From positions 1-63,826 of IMG/VR virus record IMGVR_UViG_3300042526_000765: 63,826 nucleotides of DNA; one strand, given 5' to 3'. A model generated the notes under the pieces. That model ran no database searches. It saw nothing but the letters and a program-made list of their open reading frames with translations, and had not been told where the DNA came from. Below are positions 52,308-59,511 of the stretch, in pieces (within the stretch, counting starts at the first letter, position 1; every line of letters begins with the position of its first letter). The position numbers were made by a program, and so were the translations under genes. The DNA is from a virus.

Positions 52308-53230
52308 AAACAATTTTTAAAACTCCAGAATTAATTAAAAAAAAATTAGATGAGTACGTAATAGGGCATGATCAAGCTAAAAAATATTTAGCAGTAGCGG
52401 GTTATAATCATCATAAAAGAATGAGAGGGGATAAGATTAAAAAAACTAATGTAATGATTATAGGTCCCACAGGATGCGGTAAAACCTATATGATTTCAAA
52501 TCTTGCTGAGATACTTGATGTTCCATTTATCACTATTGACTGCACACAATTAACCGCTTCAGGATATGAAGGTAGAAACGTAGAAGATATGATAACGGAA
52601 TTGGTTAACGTCTGTCAAGGAGATGAAGATAGGGCAGAAAAATCCATTATTTATTTAGATGAAATAGATAAATTAAGAAAAAAGAATACAGATAATGATG
52701 TTAACGGAATGGGAGTTCAGCAAGCTCTATTAAAGTTAATAGAAGGTAGTGACGTTGCCTATAGCTCAGGACAATCTGGAGCGTCTTATGATAGAAAATT
52801 AAATACTAAAAATATTCTATTCATATCTTCCGGTGCTTTTGTCGGTCTTGAGAATTCAGAAACTAGTGAAATAATAAAATACGGAATGATTCCAGAATTA
52901 GTCGGGAGATTTTCTATAATTACAAAACTTTCAGAATTGACAATTGAAGATTTTAAAAAAATTTTAATAGAATCAAAAGGTTCTATTTTACTATCTTTTA
53001 TGGAATGGTTTGAAACTGAAAAAATAGAATTAATTGTTATGCCTAATGCAATAGAACTTTTAGCAATAAATGCATTAGCTAAAGGATTGGGGGCTAGAGG
53101 TTTACAGGGAACCTTGGAAGAAGTTCTTATAGATTCTCAATTTGAAGCACCAAGTATGAAACAAAAACCAACTCAATTTATTCTAGATGCTTCTGTTATT
53201 ATAAGTAAAAAACCTAATTGGATATTTTAA
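52304..53230 (+). CDS. ClpX-like AAA+ unfoldase lacking zinc domain and IGF loop
   Basis: 308 residues; TTG start. Matches the ClpX core: LDEYVIGHDQAKK, Walker A GPTGCGKT (about 54-61), pore loop GYEG, Walker B YLDEIDK (about 117), GVQQALLKLIEGS, and sensor 2 GARGL. It lacks the N-terminal zinc domain. Between GAFVGLE and YGMIPELVG the ~35 residues that carry the ClpP-docking IGF loop in ClpX are missing. It should still unfold or remodel proteins but not feed ClpP. Confidence 0.88.
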   Translation: MKTIFKTPELIKKKLDEYVIGHDQAKKYLAVAGYNHHKRMRGDKIKKTNVMIIGPTGCGKTYMISNLAEILDVPFITIDCTQLTASGYEGRNVEDMITELVNVCQGDEDRAEKSIIYLDEIDKLRKKNTDNDVNGMGVQQALLKLIEGSDVAYSSGQSGASYDRKLNTKNILFISSGAFVGLENSETSEIIKYGMIPELVGRFSIITKLSELTIEDFKKILIESKGSILLSFMEWFETEKIELIVMPNAIELLAINALAKGLGARGLQGTLEEVLIDSQFEAPSMKQKPTQFILDASVIISKKPNWIF

Positions 53231-53782
53231 ATGAAAAATCAGAATCTACCTCCGATTAGAGTTTACGTTTGGGATTATTTTCTTTTTGATTGCGATAGCA
53301 ATAAAGAAGGGAAGACTGGAGGTCACTTAGTTTCTGTTAGATCTCGTCAAAATCAAGCATTGCAATTTAATGTTATTTTAGATACTGGAGCATTATTTAC
53401 AGGATTACCAGCTCATGCTATAACTTTTAGAGATGATGTTTTTAATGATAAGTTACAACTTCAAGATGCTCAAATGTGGGATTGTATAAGTGATGATATT
53501 GATGTATTTTGCATGGAAAGTTTGAGATATGCAGAATGTGAAGTTAGACCCGATATGATAGGAGCAAAACTTGCAATATACTTATTTACGGTAGATTTTG
53601 TAGGAGAAGGGTATTCCCGTCATCCTACCCATTGGAAAATGTTACACGCCGTACAAACTATAGATGGATATTTAATGTTATACCCTCAATACAGGATTAC
53701 ATTTTTAGATAAAGCTCTTTATGAAAAAAGTAAAACTCCAGAATACAAAGCTAACAGTAAACATTGGATAGTGGGATCATGA
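53231..53782 (+). CDS. Conserved phage protein with an LDTGA motif
   Basis: 183 residues. FNVILDTGALFTGLPAHAI resembles a retropepsin-type D-T/S-G motif but no second half or flap is visible. Starts LPPIRVYVWDYFLFDCDS. Immediately follows ClpX-like gene by one base; possibly a conserved partner. Function unknown. Confidence 0.6.
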   Translation: MKNQNLPPIRVYVWDYFLFDCDSNKEGKTGGHLVSVRSRQNQALQFNVILDTGALFTGLPAHAITFRDDVFNDKLQLQDAQMWDCISDDIDVFCMESLRYAECEVRPDMIGAKLAIYLFTVDFVGEGYSRHPTHWKMLHAVQTIDGYLMLYPQYRITFLDKALYEKSKTPEYKANSKHWIVGS

Positions 53783-53994
53783 AAAGAAAAGATGCTTTAA
53801 AAATTATTGATGAAATATACACACAATTTGTAGATGATTGGATAAAAGCAGATTTAGATAACTTAGAAGGGTTTGTTCCATTAAATGAACGTATTTTAAA
53901 CGCTTTAGAAAAAGCAGGAATGTTACCCCCTTCCACTTATTTAAATATCATGCAAATCCAAGATAATGCTTGGGAGACAGAAGATGAAGATTAA
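53779..53994 (+). CDS. Small protein of the dispersed KR...GMLPP...WE family
   Basis: 71 residues: MKRKDALKIIDEIYTQF, ILNALEKAGMLPPST, NAWETEDED. Close in plan to the protein at 175, about 53 kb away. Function unknown. Confidence 0.75.
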   Translation: MKRKDALKIIDEIYTQFVDDWIKADLDNLEGFVPLNERILNALEKAGMLPPSTYLNIMQIQDNAWETEDED

Positions 53995-55126
53995 TATTGG
54001 TATCACTTTAATTTTAAAAGATCCAAAAAAAGATTCTCCTTTTAGTAATGGAATTCGTCAAAATGTAATATTACTTCAAGAACTATATAAGAAATGTAAA
54101 AATGTAAATAATTCTTATATTATTAATGCATCGGAAGTAAAAAAAGAAGACTATACTGGAACTTTATGGGAAAAATATTCTGAAAATATTATATCAATTA
54201 AAGAAGCTTCTGAATTATGTGATGTAATAGTTGTATGTCATAGTAATCTTACAAAATCTCAATTTCAAGAATTAAAAAAATTAAATAAAAAAATTGTTTT
54301 TCAAGTATTAGGCGCAGAATTAAGTATTTTTAATGAAAAAGTACTATTTGAAGATAAGTCGAATGGACTATACGAAAAAAATTCAGCACTAGATGCAATA
54401 TGGGTAAGTCCTCATTTCTTCGAAAGAGACAAATACTTCTTTGAGGAATTGCACAAATGTCCAGTTTATGAAGCTCCTTACATATGGAGTCCTCAATTTA
54501 TGGAATCAGACATTAAAAGACAAGAAGAAAAAAGAGGAACTGCTAACTACACTCCTACTGAAAAAGAAAAAAGAATCTCTACCATGGAACCTAATTTAAA
54601 TATGGTAAAAACTTCTATAGTTCCAATTATAATATCTGAAAAATTTTTTAATAAACATCAAAATTTAGTTAAGAAAATAAGCATCTTTGGAACGGACAGA
54701 ATTAAATCAAAAAAAGATTTTATTCAATTTGTAAGTCAAATGAATGCTTGCTCTTCTAAAAAAATGTTTTTTGAAAGTAGGTATCCTATTGTCTGGACTT
54801 TAACCGCACATACAGATATCGTACTATGTCATCAAAGTGGGTGTGAATTAAACTACTTGTATCTAGACGCAGCATGGCTTGGATATCCTATCGTTCATAA
54901 TAGTCCAATGATGAAAGACTTAGGATGGTATTATCCTGAAAACAACGCAACTATTGCAGTTGAGCATTTACATTATATAGCAAAAAATTTTGATAACATA
55001 GAGCATCCAAATAATAAATATTTAGAAAAAAGTAGAAAGTTTGCCAGCAAATACATGATAAATAATCCTGAAAATATAATAGGTTACGAGTATTTAATCG
55101 ACGAGTTATTTAGAACTAAAAAATAA
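53984..55126 (+). CDS. DUF2827 glycosyltransferase-like protein
   Basis: 380 residues. Signature segments of DUF2827: MEPNLNMVKTSIVPI, FFESRYPI, HQSGCELNYLYLDAAWLGYPIVHNS. GT-B-like architecture, so it may transfer a sugar to phage DNA, capsid or host surface. Overlaps the previous gene by 11 bases. No modified-base machinery is otherwise evident. Confidence 0.85.
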   Translation: MKINIGITLILKDPKKDSPFSNGIRQNVILLQELYKKCKNVNNSYIINASEVKKEDYTGTLWEKYSENIISIKEASELCDVIVVCHSNLTKSQFQELKKLNKKIVFQVLGAELSIFNEKVLFEDKSNGLYEKNSALDAIWVSPHFFERDKYFFEELHKCPVYEAPYIWSPQFMESDIKRQEEKRGTANYTPTEKEKRISTMEPNLNMVKTSIVPIIISEKFFNKHQNLVKKISIFGTDRIKSKKDFIQFVSQMNACSSKKMFFESRYPIVWTLTAHTDIVLCHQSGCELNYLYLDAAWLGYPIVHNSPMMKDLGWYYPENNATIAVEHLHYIAKNFDNIEHPNNKYLEKSRKFASKYMINNPENIIGYEYLIDELFRTKK

Positions 55127-55146
55127 TTTTGTTTAAGTTATTAACA

Positions 55147-55155
55147 TGCTATACT
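55147..55155 (+). promoter_or_regulatory. Extended -10 early promoter
   Basis: TG-C-TATACT (55147-55155) 20 bases before an AAGGAG site. The same TGCTAWAMTAA pattern recurs at 58046 and 59151. Confidence 0.6.
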
Positions 55156-55177
55156 AAATATAAGAAAAGGAGATTTT

Positions 55178-55369
55178 ATGAAAAAATTATCTAATGTAAA
55201 TGGAAAAGCAACTAAACTTAACAAACCTTTAACTGCCGGTACTATTAATTTCATCGTACAAAATGCTGGAAAAATGAAAGCAAAGAATATTGCAGCTATT
55301 ATTCACCGTCCCTTAAAAACCGTTCAAGGGGTAGCGTTACGCCTTGGCATTTCTCTAAGAGTGTTCTAA
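55178..55369 (+). CDS. Small helix-turn-helix-like basic protein
   Basis: 63 residues. Basic N-terminus, then INFIVQNAGKMKAKNIAAII and RPLKTVQGVALRLGI, two helices spaced like an HTH. Its own promoter and AAGGAG site argue for separate control. Possibly a transcription regulator. Confidence 0.6.
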   Translation: MKKLSNVNGKATKLNKPLTAGTINFIVQNAGKMKAKNIAAIIHRPLKTVQGVALRLGISLRVF

Positions 55370-55370
55370 T
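55344..55370 (+). promoter_or_regulatory. Possible promoter for RNA element copy A
   Basis: TTGGCA (55344-55349) and TG-T-TCTAAT (55362-55370), 15-base spacer. Would transcribe the structured element and the 55473 gene. Confidence 0.45.
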
Positions 55371-55400
55371 TGTCTTTTTAATAGACGCACTCCCTCCTTA

Positions 55401-55463
55401 GAGGTGTCACATACCCCCTAAAAGTTATAGATTTTAGGAAGTTGTGAGGTGGCGGCTCGCCAT
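55401..55463 (+). ncRNA. Structured RNA element, copy A
   Basis: Conserved block GGTGTCACATACC, a perfect 7-bp hairpin (CCTAAAA/TTTTAGG), conserved block AAGTTGTGAG, then TGGCG-GCT-CGCCA. The two blocks are identical in copy B while the hairpin between them differs in sequence but keeps pairing. It precedes the 50-aa membrane protein gene with no visible ribosome site. Confidence 0.65.
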
Positions 55464-55472
55464 TTAAAAATT

Positions 55473-55625
55473 ATGATACAAAAAAAATTAGAATTAACAG
55501 TAATAGGATATTTGTTCACGTTATTAAATATTTTAATGACAGTTAGAGGATTTCCTATTGTTGGAATAGCTTTTGGATTTACCGCCTGTATTTTTTTTAT
55601 AAAAGCCCTGAGAATAAAGGAATAG
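55473..55625 (+). CDS. Small two-span membrane protein, 50 aa
   Basis: LTVIGYLFTLLNILM and PIVGIAFGFTACIFFI are the two hydrophobic segments, ending in basic ALRIKE. No ribosome site is visible before ATG; the leader is the structured element. Its expression may depend on that element. Confidence 0.6.
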   Translation: MIQKKLELTVIGYLFTLLNILMTVRGFPIVGIAFGFTACIFFIKALRIKE

Positions 55626-55626
55626 T

Positions 55627-55809
55627 GTGGAAATAATTCAAACAATTGCGTTACTATGTCAATTACATACAAGTTCTGATACTACATCTATGATAAAATT
55701 TGTAGAAGAAAAACAATTAAAGTGTCAGCAATATTATACAAAATGTTTAGATGGTGGATTTCTTGGAGACTACAAGAATTTATCAAAATGTATTTCTCAG
55801 AAAAAATAA
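55627..55809 (+). CDS. Small Cys-containing, probably exported protein
   Basis: 60 residues with GTG start one base after the previous stop. A short hydrophobic start (IIQTIALLCQL) and four Cys in total suggest disulphide-stabilised export. Confidence 0.5.
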   Translation: MEIIQTIALLCQLHTSSDTTSMIKFVEEKQLKCQQYYTKCLDGGFLGDYKNLSKCISQKK

Positions 55810-55943
55810 TAAAATTTATAAAAGAAGATTTGAATAGAATGTCCACTTACGAAAGATGGCGTTTGGTTTTTCAAATTATACAAATTATAATAACTTTAGG
55901 AGTTCCATTTATAGCAGTATGGTTAAACAAAAATTGGCACTAA
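55788..55943 (+). CDS. Small single-span membrane protein
   Basis: 51 residues from MYFSEK; other starts at 55743 and 55839 are possible as no ribosome site is convincing. RWRLVFQIIQIIITLGVPFIAVW is a membrane helix. Confidence 0.5.
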   Translation: MYFSEKIIKFIKEDLNRMSTYERWRLVFQIIQIIITLGVPFIAVWLNKNWH

Positions 55944-56092
55944 ATTTTATTCACGGATTAATAATTGGAGTAGCCTTAACTATGGCTATTATGTCGGTAG
56001 TTATTGATAAAATGTTTATAAGCAAAGATATTTTTAAATTAAAAAAAATATATGTAAATGGAAGAATTTTTAAACTCTGTGAGGATAGATAA
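55919..56092 (+). CDS. Small single-span membrane protein, 57 aa
   Basis: Starts MVKQKLALNFIHG; hydrophobic LIIGVALTMAIMSVVI, then basic tail. Overlaps genes on both sides, part of a run of tiny membrane genes. Confidence 0.5.
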   Translation: MVKQKLALNFIHGLIIGVALTMAIMSVVIDKMFISKDIFKLKKIYVNGRIFKLCEDR

Positions 56093-56256
56093 TGTATTTA
56101 TTATTCTTAATTATACTTAATTCTTCAGGAAGTAACATATCTACAAATGTTTCTAAATTTAACTCAGAATCTAATTGTTTACAGGCAATTGCTAAAATTT
56201 TAGAAATGGAAAATAAAAATAGAATTAAAATTCAAGCAAGGTGCGTGAGACAATGA
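56092..56256 (+). CDS. Small exported protein, 54 aa
   Basis: MYLLFLIILNSSG looks like a signal sequence; the mature part has a Cys pair (NCLQAIAKI and QARC). Overlaps the next ATG. Confidence 0.55.
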   Translation: MYLLFLIILNSSGSNISTNVSKFNSESNCLQAIAKILEMENKNRIKIQARCVRQ

Positions 56257-56516
56257 GCTATAATATAGACGGAAAAGTTGTAAATCAGTACGCCACTGTT
56301 AAAGTAGATAATACAGTAAGATGTGAAAAATGTAGCAAAGTTTTTTCAGCTCCACTTACTACAACAATGTTAGCACCTCCAAGAGGGTATATTATAAAAC
56401 ATTATATACACTTACCATATTACATATACGAAACCAAAAGTGGTATAGCTGTAGTATATTGTTCTGATTACTGTAGAAAAAAACATAATCATAGATTTAC
56501 AAAAAGAACAAAATGA
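56253..56516 (+). CDS. Four-Cys zinc-binding protein
   Basis: 87 residues from MSYNIDGK. CEKCSKVF and YCSDYC with His-rich C-terminus form a zinc ribbon or treble-clef-like site. An RBS-like AAGGTG precedes it. Confidence 0.6.
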   Translation: MSYNIDGKVVNQYATVKVDNTVRCEKCSKVFSAPLTTTMLAPPRGYIIKHYIHLPYYIYETKSGIAVVYCSDYCRKKHNHRFTKRTK

Positions 56517-57154
56517 AAATTACTTGTATTTCTGATACTCATCAACTACATGATCAACTAATAATACCCCCTTGTGATATGATTATTCACGCAGGAGATT
56601 TTACTAACAGAGGTAAGCAAGATGAAGTTAGAAATTTTATAGAATGGTATGCTATTCAAGAAGCTAACCATAAAATTTTAGTTTGCGGAAACCATGAAGT
56701 TGAGATAAGTAAAAATATACAAAAACTACAAAAATTGTGCGTGGACAATAATATAATTTTGTTAAATAATGAACACATAGAAATAAATGGTTTGAAAATA
56801 TTTGGAAGCCCCTATTCTAAAGAATTTGGAAGATGGGCATACGGCTTACCAGATTTAGAATTAGATAAAATATGGGGTTTAATAGATTATGATACAGATA
56901 TATTAGTTACTCATGGACCTGCATTTTTTAGACAGGATAAATGTCCCGGTGGAAATGTGGGGAGTGCTACCCTAACTAATCACATTGAAAATAGATTAAC
57001 TAAATTAAAATTACATGTTTGTGGGCACATTCATGAAAGTAGAGGTTGTTCTTTAGAATCTACCAATTATGAAAATTACATAACAGTAAATGCTTCGGTT
57101 TGTGGAATTCCGTACTCTGATTTTATAATTAACCCCATAACGATTGAACTATGA
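56513..57154 (+). CDS. Calcineurin-like metallophosphoesterase
   Basis: 213 residues with all five family blocks: ISDTH, HAGDF, VCGNHE, THGPAFF and GHIHESR. No signal peptide. Phage members include nucleotide or RNA phosphodiesterases; the substrate cannot be read. Overlaps neighbours by ATGA. Confidence 0.9.
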   Translation: MKITCISDTHQLHDQLIIPPCDMIIHAGDFTNRGKQDEVRNFIEWYAIQEANHKILVCGNHEVEISKNIQKLQKLCVDNNIILLNNEHIEINGLKIFGSPYSKEFGRWAYGLPDLELDKIWGLIDYDTDILVTHGPAFFRQDKCPGGNVGSATLTNHIENRLTKLKLHVCGHIHESRGCSLESTNYENYITVNASVCGIPYSDFIINPITIEL

Positions 57155-57414
57155 AATCTGATAATAAGAAAAAAATAGCTAAAGAATTAAATGTAAATCT
57201 TACAAATGAAGAAATTTTTGATCTTGATTTGGAATATAAAAGAGTAGAGTTAGAATTACTTTTTTCTGATCAGTGCTATGAAAATCAATTAAAAGCTTTT
57301 AGTTTAAACATGCCATATAAATGTACATGTGTGGATACTTATAGTATGTCAAAAAATGAAATTGAGAAACATCTATCTATTTTTGAAATTAAAAAGAAAA
57401 GGGAAATGCAATGA
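57151..57414 (+). CDS. Hypothetical acidic/basic helical protein, 87 aa
   Basis: Lys-rich start, acidic middle, and CTCVDTY with two Cys. Coupled to both neighbours by ATGA overlaps. Confidence 0.55.
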   Translation: MKSDNKKKIAKELNVNLTNEEIFDLDLEYKRVELELLFSDQCYENQLKAFSLNMPYKCTCVDTYSMSKNEIEKHLSIFEIKKKREMQ

Positions 57415-57644
57415 TTTGGTGTGTGGAAGTCATTAATTTAAAAAAAAATAAAACAAAATATTTATTAGATTATGAAATTAAAGACGCATCTGCAACTTTA
57501 AATGGAATACGCCTTATTGGTCATCATGAAAGAACTTCAGCGGGATCTGTAGATTTTTTTATTAAAAATAAAGGAATATCCTTAGATCCTGATTTAGATA
57601 TAAGAGATGGAGATCTACTTGTAATAAAGGGATTTAGGGATTGA
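57411..57644 (+). CDS. Hypothetical protein, 77 aa
   Basis: Beta-rich pattern; LDIRDGDLLVIKGF near the end resembles a small beta-grasp or SH3-like motif. Not recognised. Confidence 0.55.
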   Translation: MIWCVEVINLKKNKTKYLLDYEIKDASATLNGIRLIGHHERTSAGSVDFFIKNKGISLDPDLDIRDGDLLVIKGFRD

Positions 57645-58045
57645 ATAGCGAACTTAAAAAATATATAAAAGATATTTGTGAGATATATGGTTGTACTTTA
57701 AAAATATCTAATAAAAATACTGGTGGCTTATACTGGAATGGAGCTATAACATTAAGTAATGATATGTCCGATAAAGAAACTATAACAGTGTTTTGCCATG
57801 AACTTGCCCATTACAAAAATGATATAGAAAATAAATATCCGATATTTCATAAAACAAATCACTACAAGGCTATTGAAAGAATGGGGAGAAAAAATTTTGC
57901 AAGATACGCCTTAAATGCTGAATTATATACAGAAAAAATAGGAAAAGAACTTTGTAAGATATGGTTTCCTGCTCATGTCTTTAAATACGGTTATAAAAAC
58001 AATCAATATTGGCTTGGATTTTTTTATGGGTATTATTTTAATTAA
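57641..58045 (+). CDS. ImmA/IrrE-like zinc metallopeptidase
   Basis: 134 residues with a TTG start. CHELAHYKND (HExxH) and a later ALNAELYTE segment match the ImmA/IrrE-like fold. Such peptidases cleave repressors to switch on mobile elements; here the target could be a phage or host regulator. Cytoplasmic. Confidence 0.72.
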   Translation: MNSELKKYIKDICEIYGCTLKISNKNTGGLYWNGAITLSNDMSDKETITVFCHELAHYKNDIENKYPIFHKTNHYKAIERMGRKNFARYALNAELYTEKIGKELCKIWFPAHVFKYGYKNNQYWLGFFYGYYFN

Positions 58046-58054
58046 TGCTATAAT
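58046..58054 (+). promoter_or_regulatory. Extended -10 promoter before RNA element copy B
   Basis: TG-C-TATAAT (58046-58054). Transcription from about 58061 would begin just at the structured element. Confidence 0.65.
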
Positions 58055-58063
58055 AAATTATCG

Positions 58064-58145
58064 CAGTGCTACCAAGGTGTCACATACCAGATAGCGATTA
58101 TATCGATTACAAAGTTGTGAGAGTGGCGGGCTCCGCTTTTTTTGA
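58064..58145 (+). ncRNA. Structured RNA element, copy B (riboswitch/attenuator candidate)
   Basis: GGTGTCACATACC (58077-58089) can fold as a 5-bp hairpin with loop CAC; a variable imperfect hairpin follows, then AAGTTGTGAG and GCGG-GCT-CCGC ending in seven T, i.e. a terminator, before GAGG and ATG at 58156. Aptamer-like conserved blocks plus a terminator next to an RBS are the layout of a transcription-attenuation leader. Confidence 0.65.
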
Positions 58146-58155
58146 GGACCATACT

Positions 58156-58347
58156 ATGAAGATTATATATGAATTTGATCCTTATGAAGATAAAGAAGAA
58201 CTTGAGCTTTTTCAAAACGCAAGCGTAAATGCTAAAAAATTAGATGAAATTACTAGATATGTTAGAAAGTTAAATAAGTATGATGAAAGAGAAGTGATTT
58301 CTATTGAAGAACTAGTTACAAATATGAATGAAATATTAAATGACTAA
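58156..58347 (+). CDS. Acidic protein controlled by RNA element B, 63 aa
   Basis: Start at MKIIYEFDPYEDKEELELF, decided by GAGG nine bases upstream. A very acidic, helical protein ending MNEILND. Not recognised. Could be a nucleic-acid mimic or inhibitor. Confidence 0.65.
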   Translation: MKIIYEFDPYEDKEELELFQNASVNAKKLDEITRYVRKLNKYDEREVISIEELVTNMNEILND

Positions 58348-58362
58348 ATTATAGATTGCTGG

Positions 58363-58370
58363 TATATACT
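58363..58370 (+). promoter_or_regulatory. Weak extended -10 promoter
   Basis: TGG-TATATA / TATACT at 58360-58370 before AAAGGAG and the 58401 start; no clear -35. Confidence 0.4.
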
Positions 58371-58400
58371 AATAGTAGGATGTTTTATAAAGGAGATTCT

Positions 58401-58568
58401 ATGGATAACTTAGTAATTATTGAATCAAATATAAATACACTATTAGATCAACTAGATCTAGCTATTTCTAATCAAGAAGATGAGAAAGCGTTTCAGATTG
58501 GACAAACTATTGAAAATTTACTAAATGAACTCAATGGAGATACTATTAAACTAAGGATTATGCAATGA
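58401..58568 (+). CDS. Small acidic helical protein, 55 aa
   Basis: MDNLVIIESNINTLLDQ preceded by AAAGGAG. Helical, acidic; overlaps the next start. Possibly a small regulator. Confidence 0.6.
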   Translation: MDNLVIIESNINTLLDQLDLAISNQEDEKAFQIGQTIENLLNELNGDTIKLRIMQ

Positions 58569-58807
58569 CACATAAAGAAGTTGACCTAGTTCAAAAAATA
58601 GGATGTTCTGCATTTAGTATTTATAGCTTTCTTAAAACATTTCCTAGAAGTTCTAATAGAGATGTTCAATTAAATTTAAACATATCTATGCCAACTCTAA
58701 GAAAATCTCTTCAGAGACTTGAAGAAACTGGTATTATTAAAAGAAATGTTGAGAAAAATAATACTAGAGAAGTAAAGGTACTTCCTGAGAATGAATGGAT
58801 GATGTGA
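58565..58807 (+). CDS. Winged helix-turn-helix regulator
   Basis: 80 residues. IYSFLKTFPRSSNRDVQLNL, then MPTLRKSLQRLEETGIIKRN give a MarR/wHTH DNA-binding core. Likely a transcription regulator of the phage early or accessory genes. Confidence 0.72.
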   Translation: MTHKEVDLVQKIGCSAFSIYSFLKTFPRSSNRDVQLNLNISMPTLRKSLQRLEETGIIKRNVEKNNTREVKVLPENEWMM

Positions 58808-58808
58808 A

Positions 58809-58979
58809 ATGAAAGTAGGATATTACATTACTCATACCGATAACTTAGGTATCGTATACTCTGAAAATCTCGTATTCTATTATTGTGATGTTTCTCGTAA
58901 GTGGAGATATTTCTGCATTGAAACTCTAGAGGATCTCTACACTAGCGTAGGTAGCTGGACATTTCTAGAAGCACTGTAA
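58809..58979 (+). CDS. Hypothetical protein, 56 aa
   Basis: MKVGYYITHTDNLGIVY, Tyr/Trp-rich, one base after the wHTH stop; beta-rich small domain. Not recognised. Confidence 0.6.
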   Translation: MKVGYYITHTDNLGIVYSENLVFYYCDVSRKWRYFCIETLEDLYTSVGSWTFLEAL

Positions 58980-58987
58980 GAAAATTT

Positions 58988-59030
58988 ATATTGTGAAATA
59001 AATTTCATGGCTCGCCCCTTGGCGAGGACT
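58988..59030 (+). other. Hairpin pair upstream of a tiny gene
   Basis: GAAAT-AA-ATTTC, followed by CTCGCC-CCTT-GGCGAG (6-bp perfect stem, 59010-59025). No poly-T tract follows; a folded leader for the 59053 peptide is possible. Confidence 0.55.
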
Positions 59031-59052
59031 ATTCTCGAAGGAGTGAGTAGAC

Positions 59053-59121
59053 ATGAGTATATCTGAAGCTGTATTATTTTTAGTAATTTTAAGTGTAGTG
59101 GTTGGAGTGTATCAAGGCTAG
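59053..59121 (+). CDS. Tiny membrane peptide, 22 aa
   Basis: MSISEAVLFLVILSVVVGVYQG, preceded by GGAGTGAG. Almost wholly one membrane helix. The stop codon overlaps a copy of the AGTGCATAGA motif. Confidence 0.5.
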   Translation: MSISEAVLFLVILSVVVGVYQG

Positions 59122-59129
59122 TGCATAGA
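59120..59129. repeat. AGTGCATAGA motif, copy 1
   Basis: Same 10-mer as in the gaps of the leftward cassettes (61822, 62236, 63022, 63627); here in the rightward arm directly at a stop codon. Confidence 0.6.
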
Positions 59130-59150
59130 TTATTATTTTCAAATAAACTG

Positions 59151-59159
59151 TGCTAAACT
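59151..59159 (+). promoter_or_regulatory. Extended -10 promoter
   Basis: TG-C-TAAACT (59151-59159) before the 59202 gene; weak -35. Confidence 0.4.
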
Positions 59160-59201
59160 AATTATACGTATTCGGAAATTCCTAATAACTGGAGTGCATA
59201 A

Positions 59202-59486
59202 ATGAACGATAACGACATGGTGGAATATTTAAGATGGGAAGAATCATTTTATACGGCGGGGTATGAATCTACACAAAAAGAATTGGAAAAACTCCGAGCT
59301 GAAAATGCAAAGTTAAAAGAGTGTGCTAAGTTTTATGCTGATCAAAGTAATTGGCAAAAAAACTTTGGGAGTCCTCTAGAATCAAACGCTAGAAAAATAA
59401 AAAACGATGACCTTTGGATGGATGAATCTCGAACTCCAACTGGAGGAAAACTTGCCAGACAAGTACTAAAAGAATTGGAGGACTGA
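59202..59486 (+). CDS. Hypothetical coiled-coil protein, 94 aa
   Basis: LEKLRAENAKLKECAKFY is a short coiled coil; the C-terminus is basic. Accessory-type phage protein. Function unknown. Confidence 0.6.
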   Translation: MNDNDMVEYLRWEESFYTAGYESTQKELEKLRAENAKLKECAKFYADQSNWQKNFGSPLESNARKIKNDDLWMDESRTPTGGKLARQVLKELED

Positions 59487-59511
59487 CCCGATTAGAGTAA
59501 TTATTCAGGTC

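Noticed and set aside
53764-53781. Upstream GTG-like start for the 53779 protein
   Set aside because: A good GTGGGA ribosome site and the MKR start shared by paralogues favour ATG at 53779.
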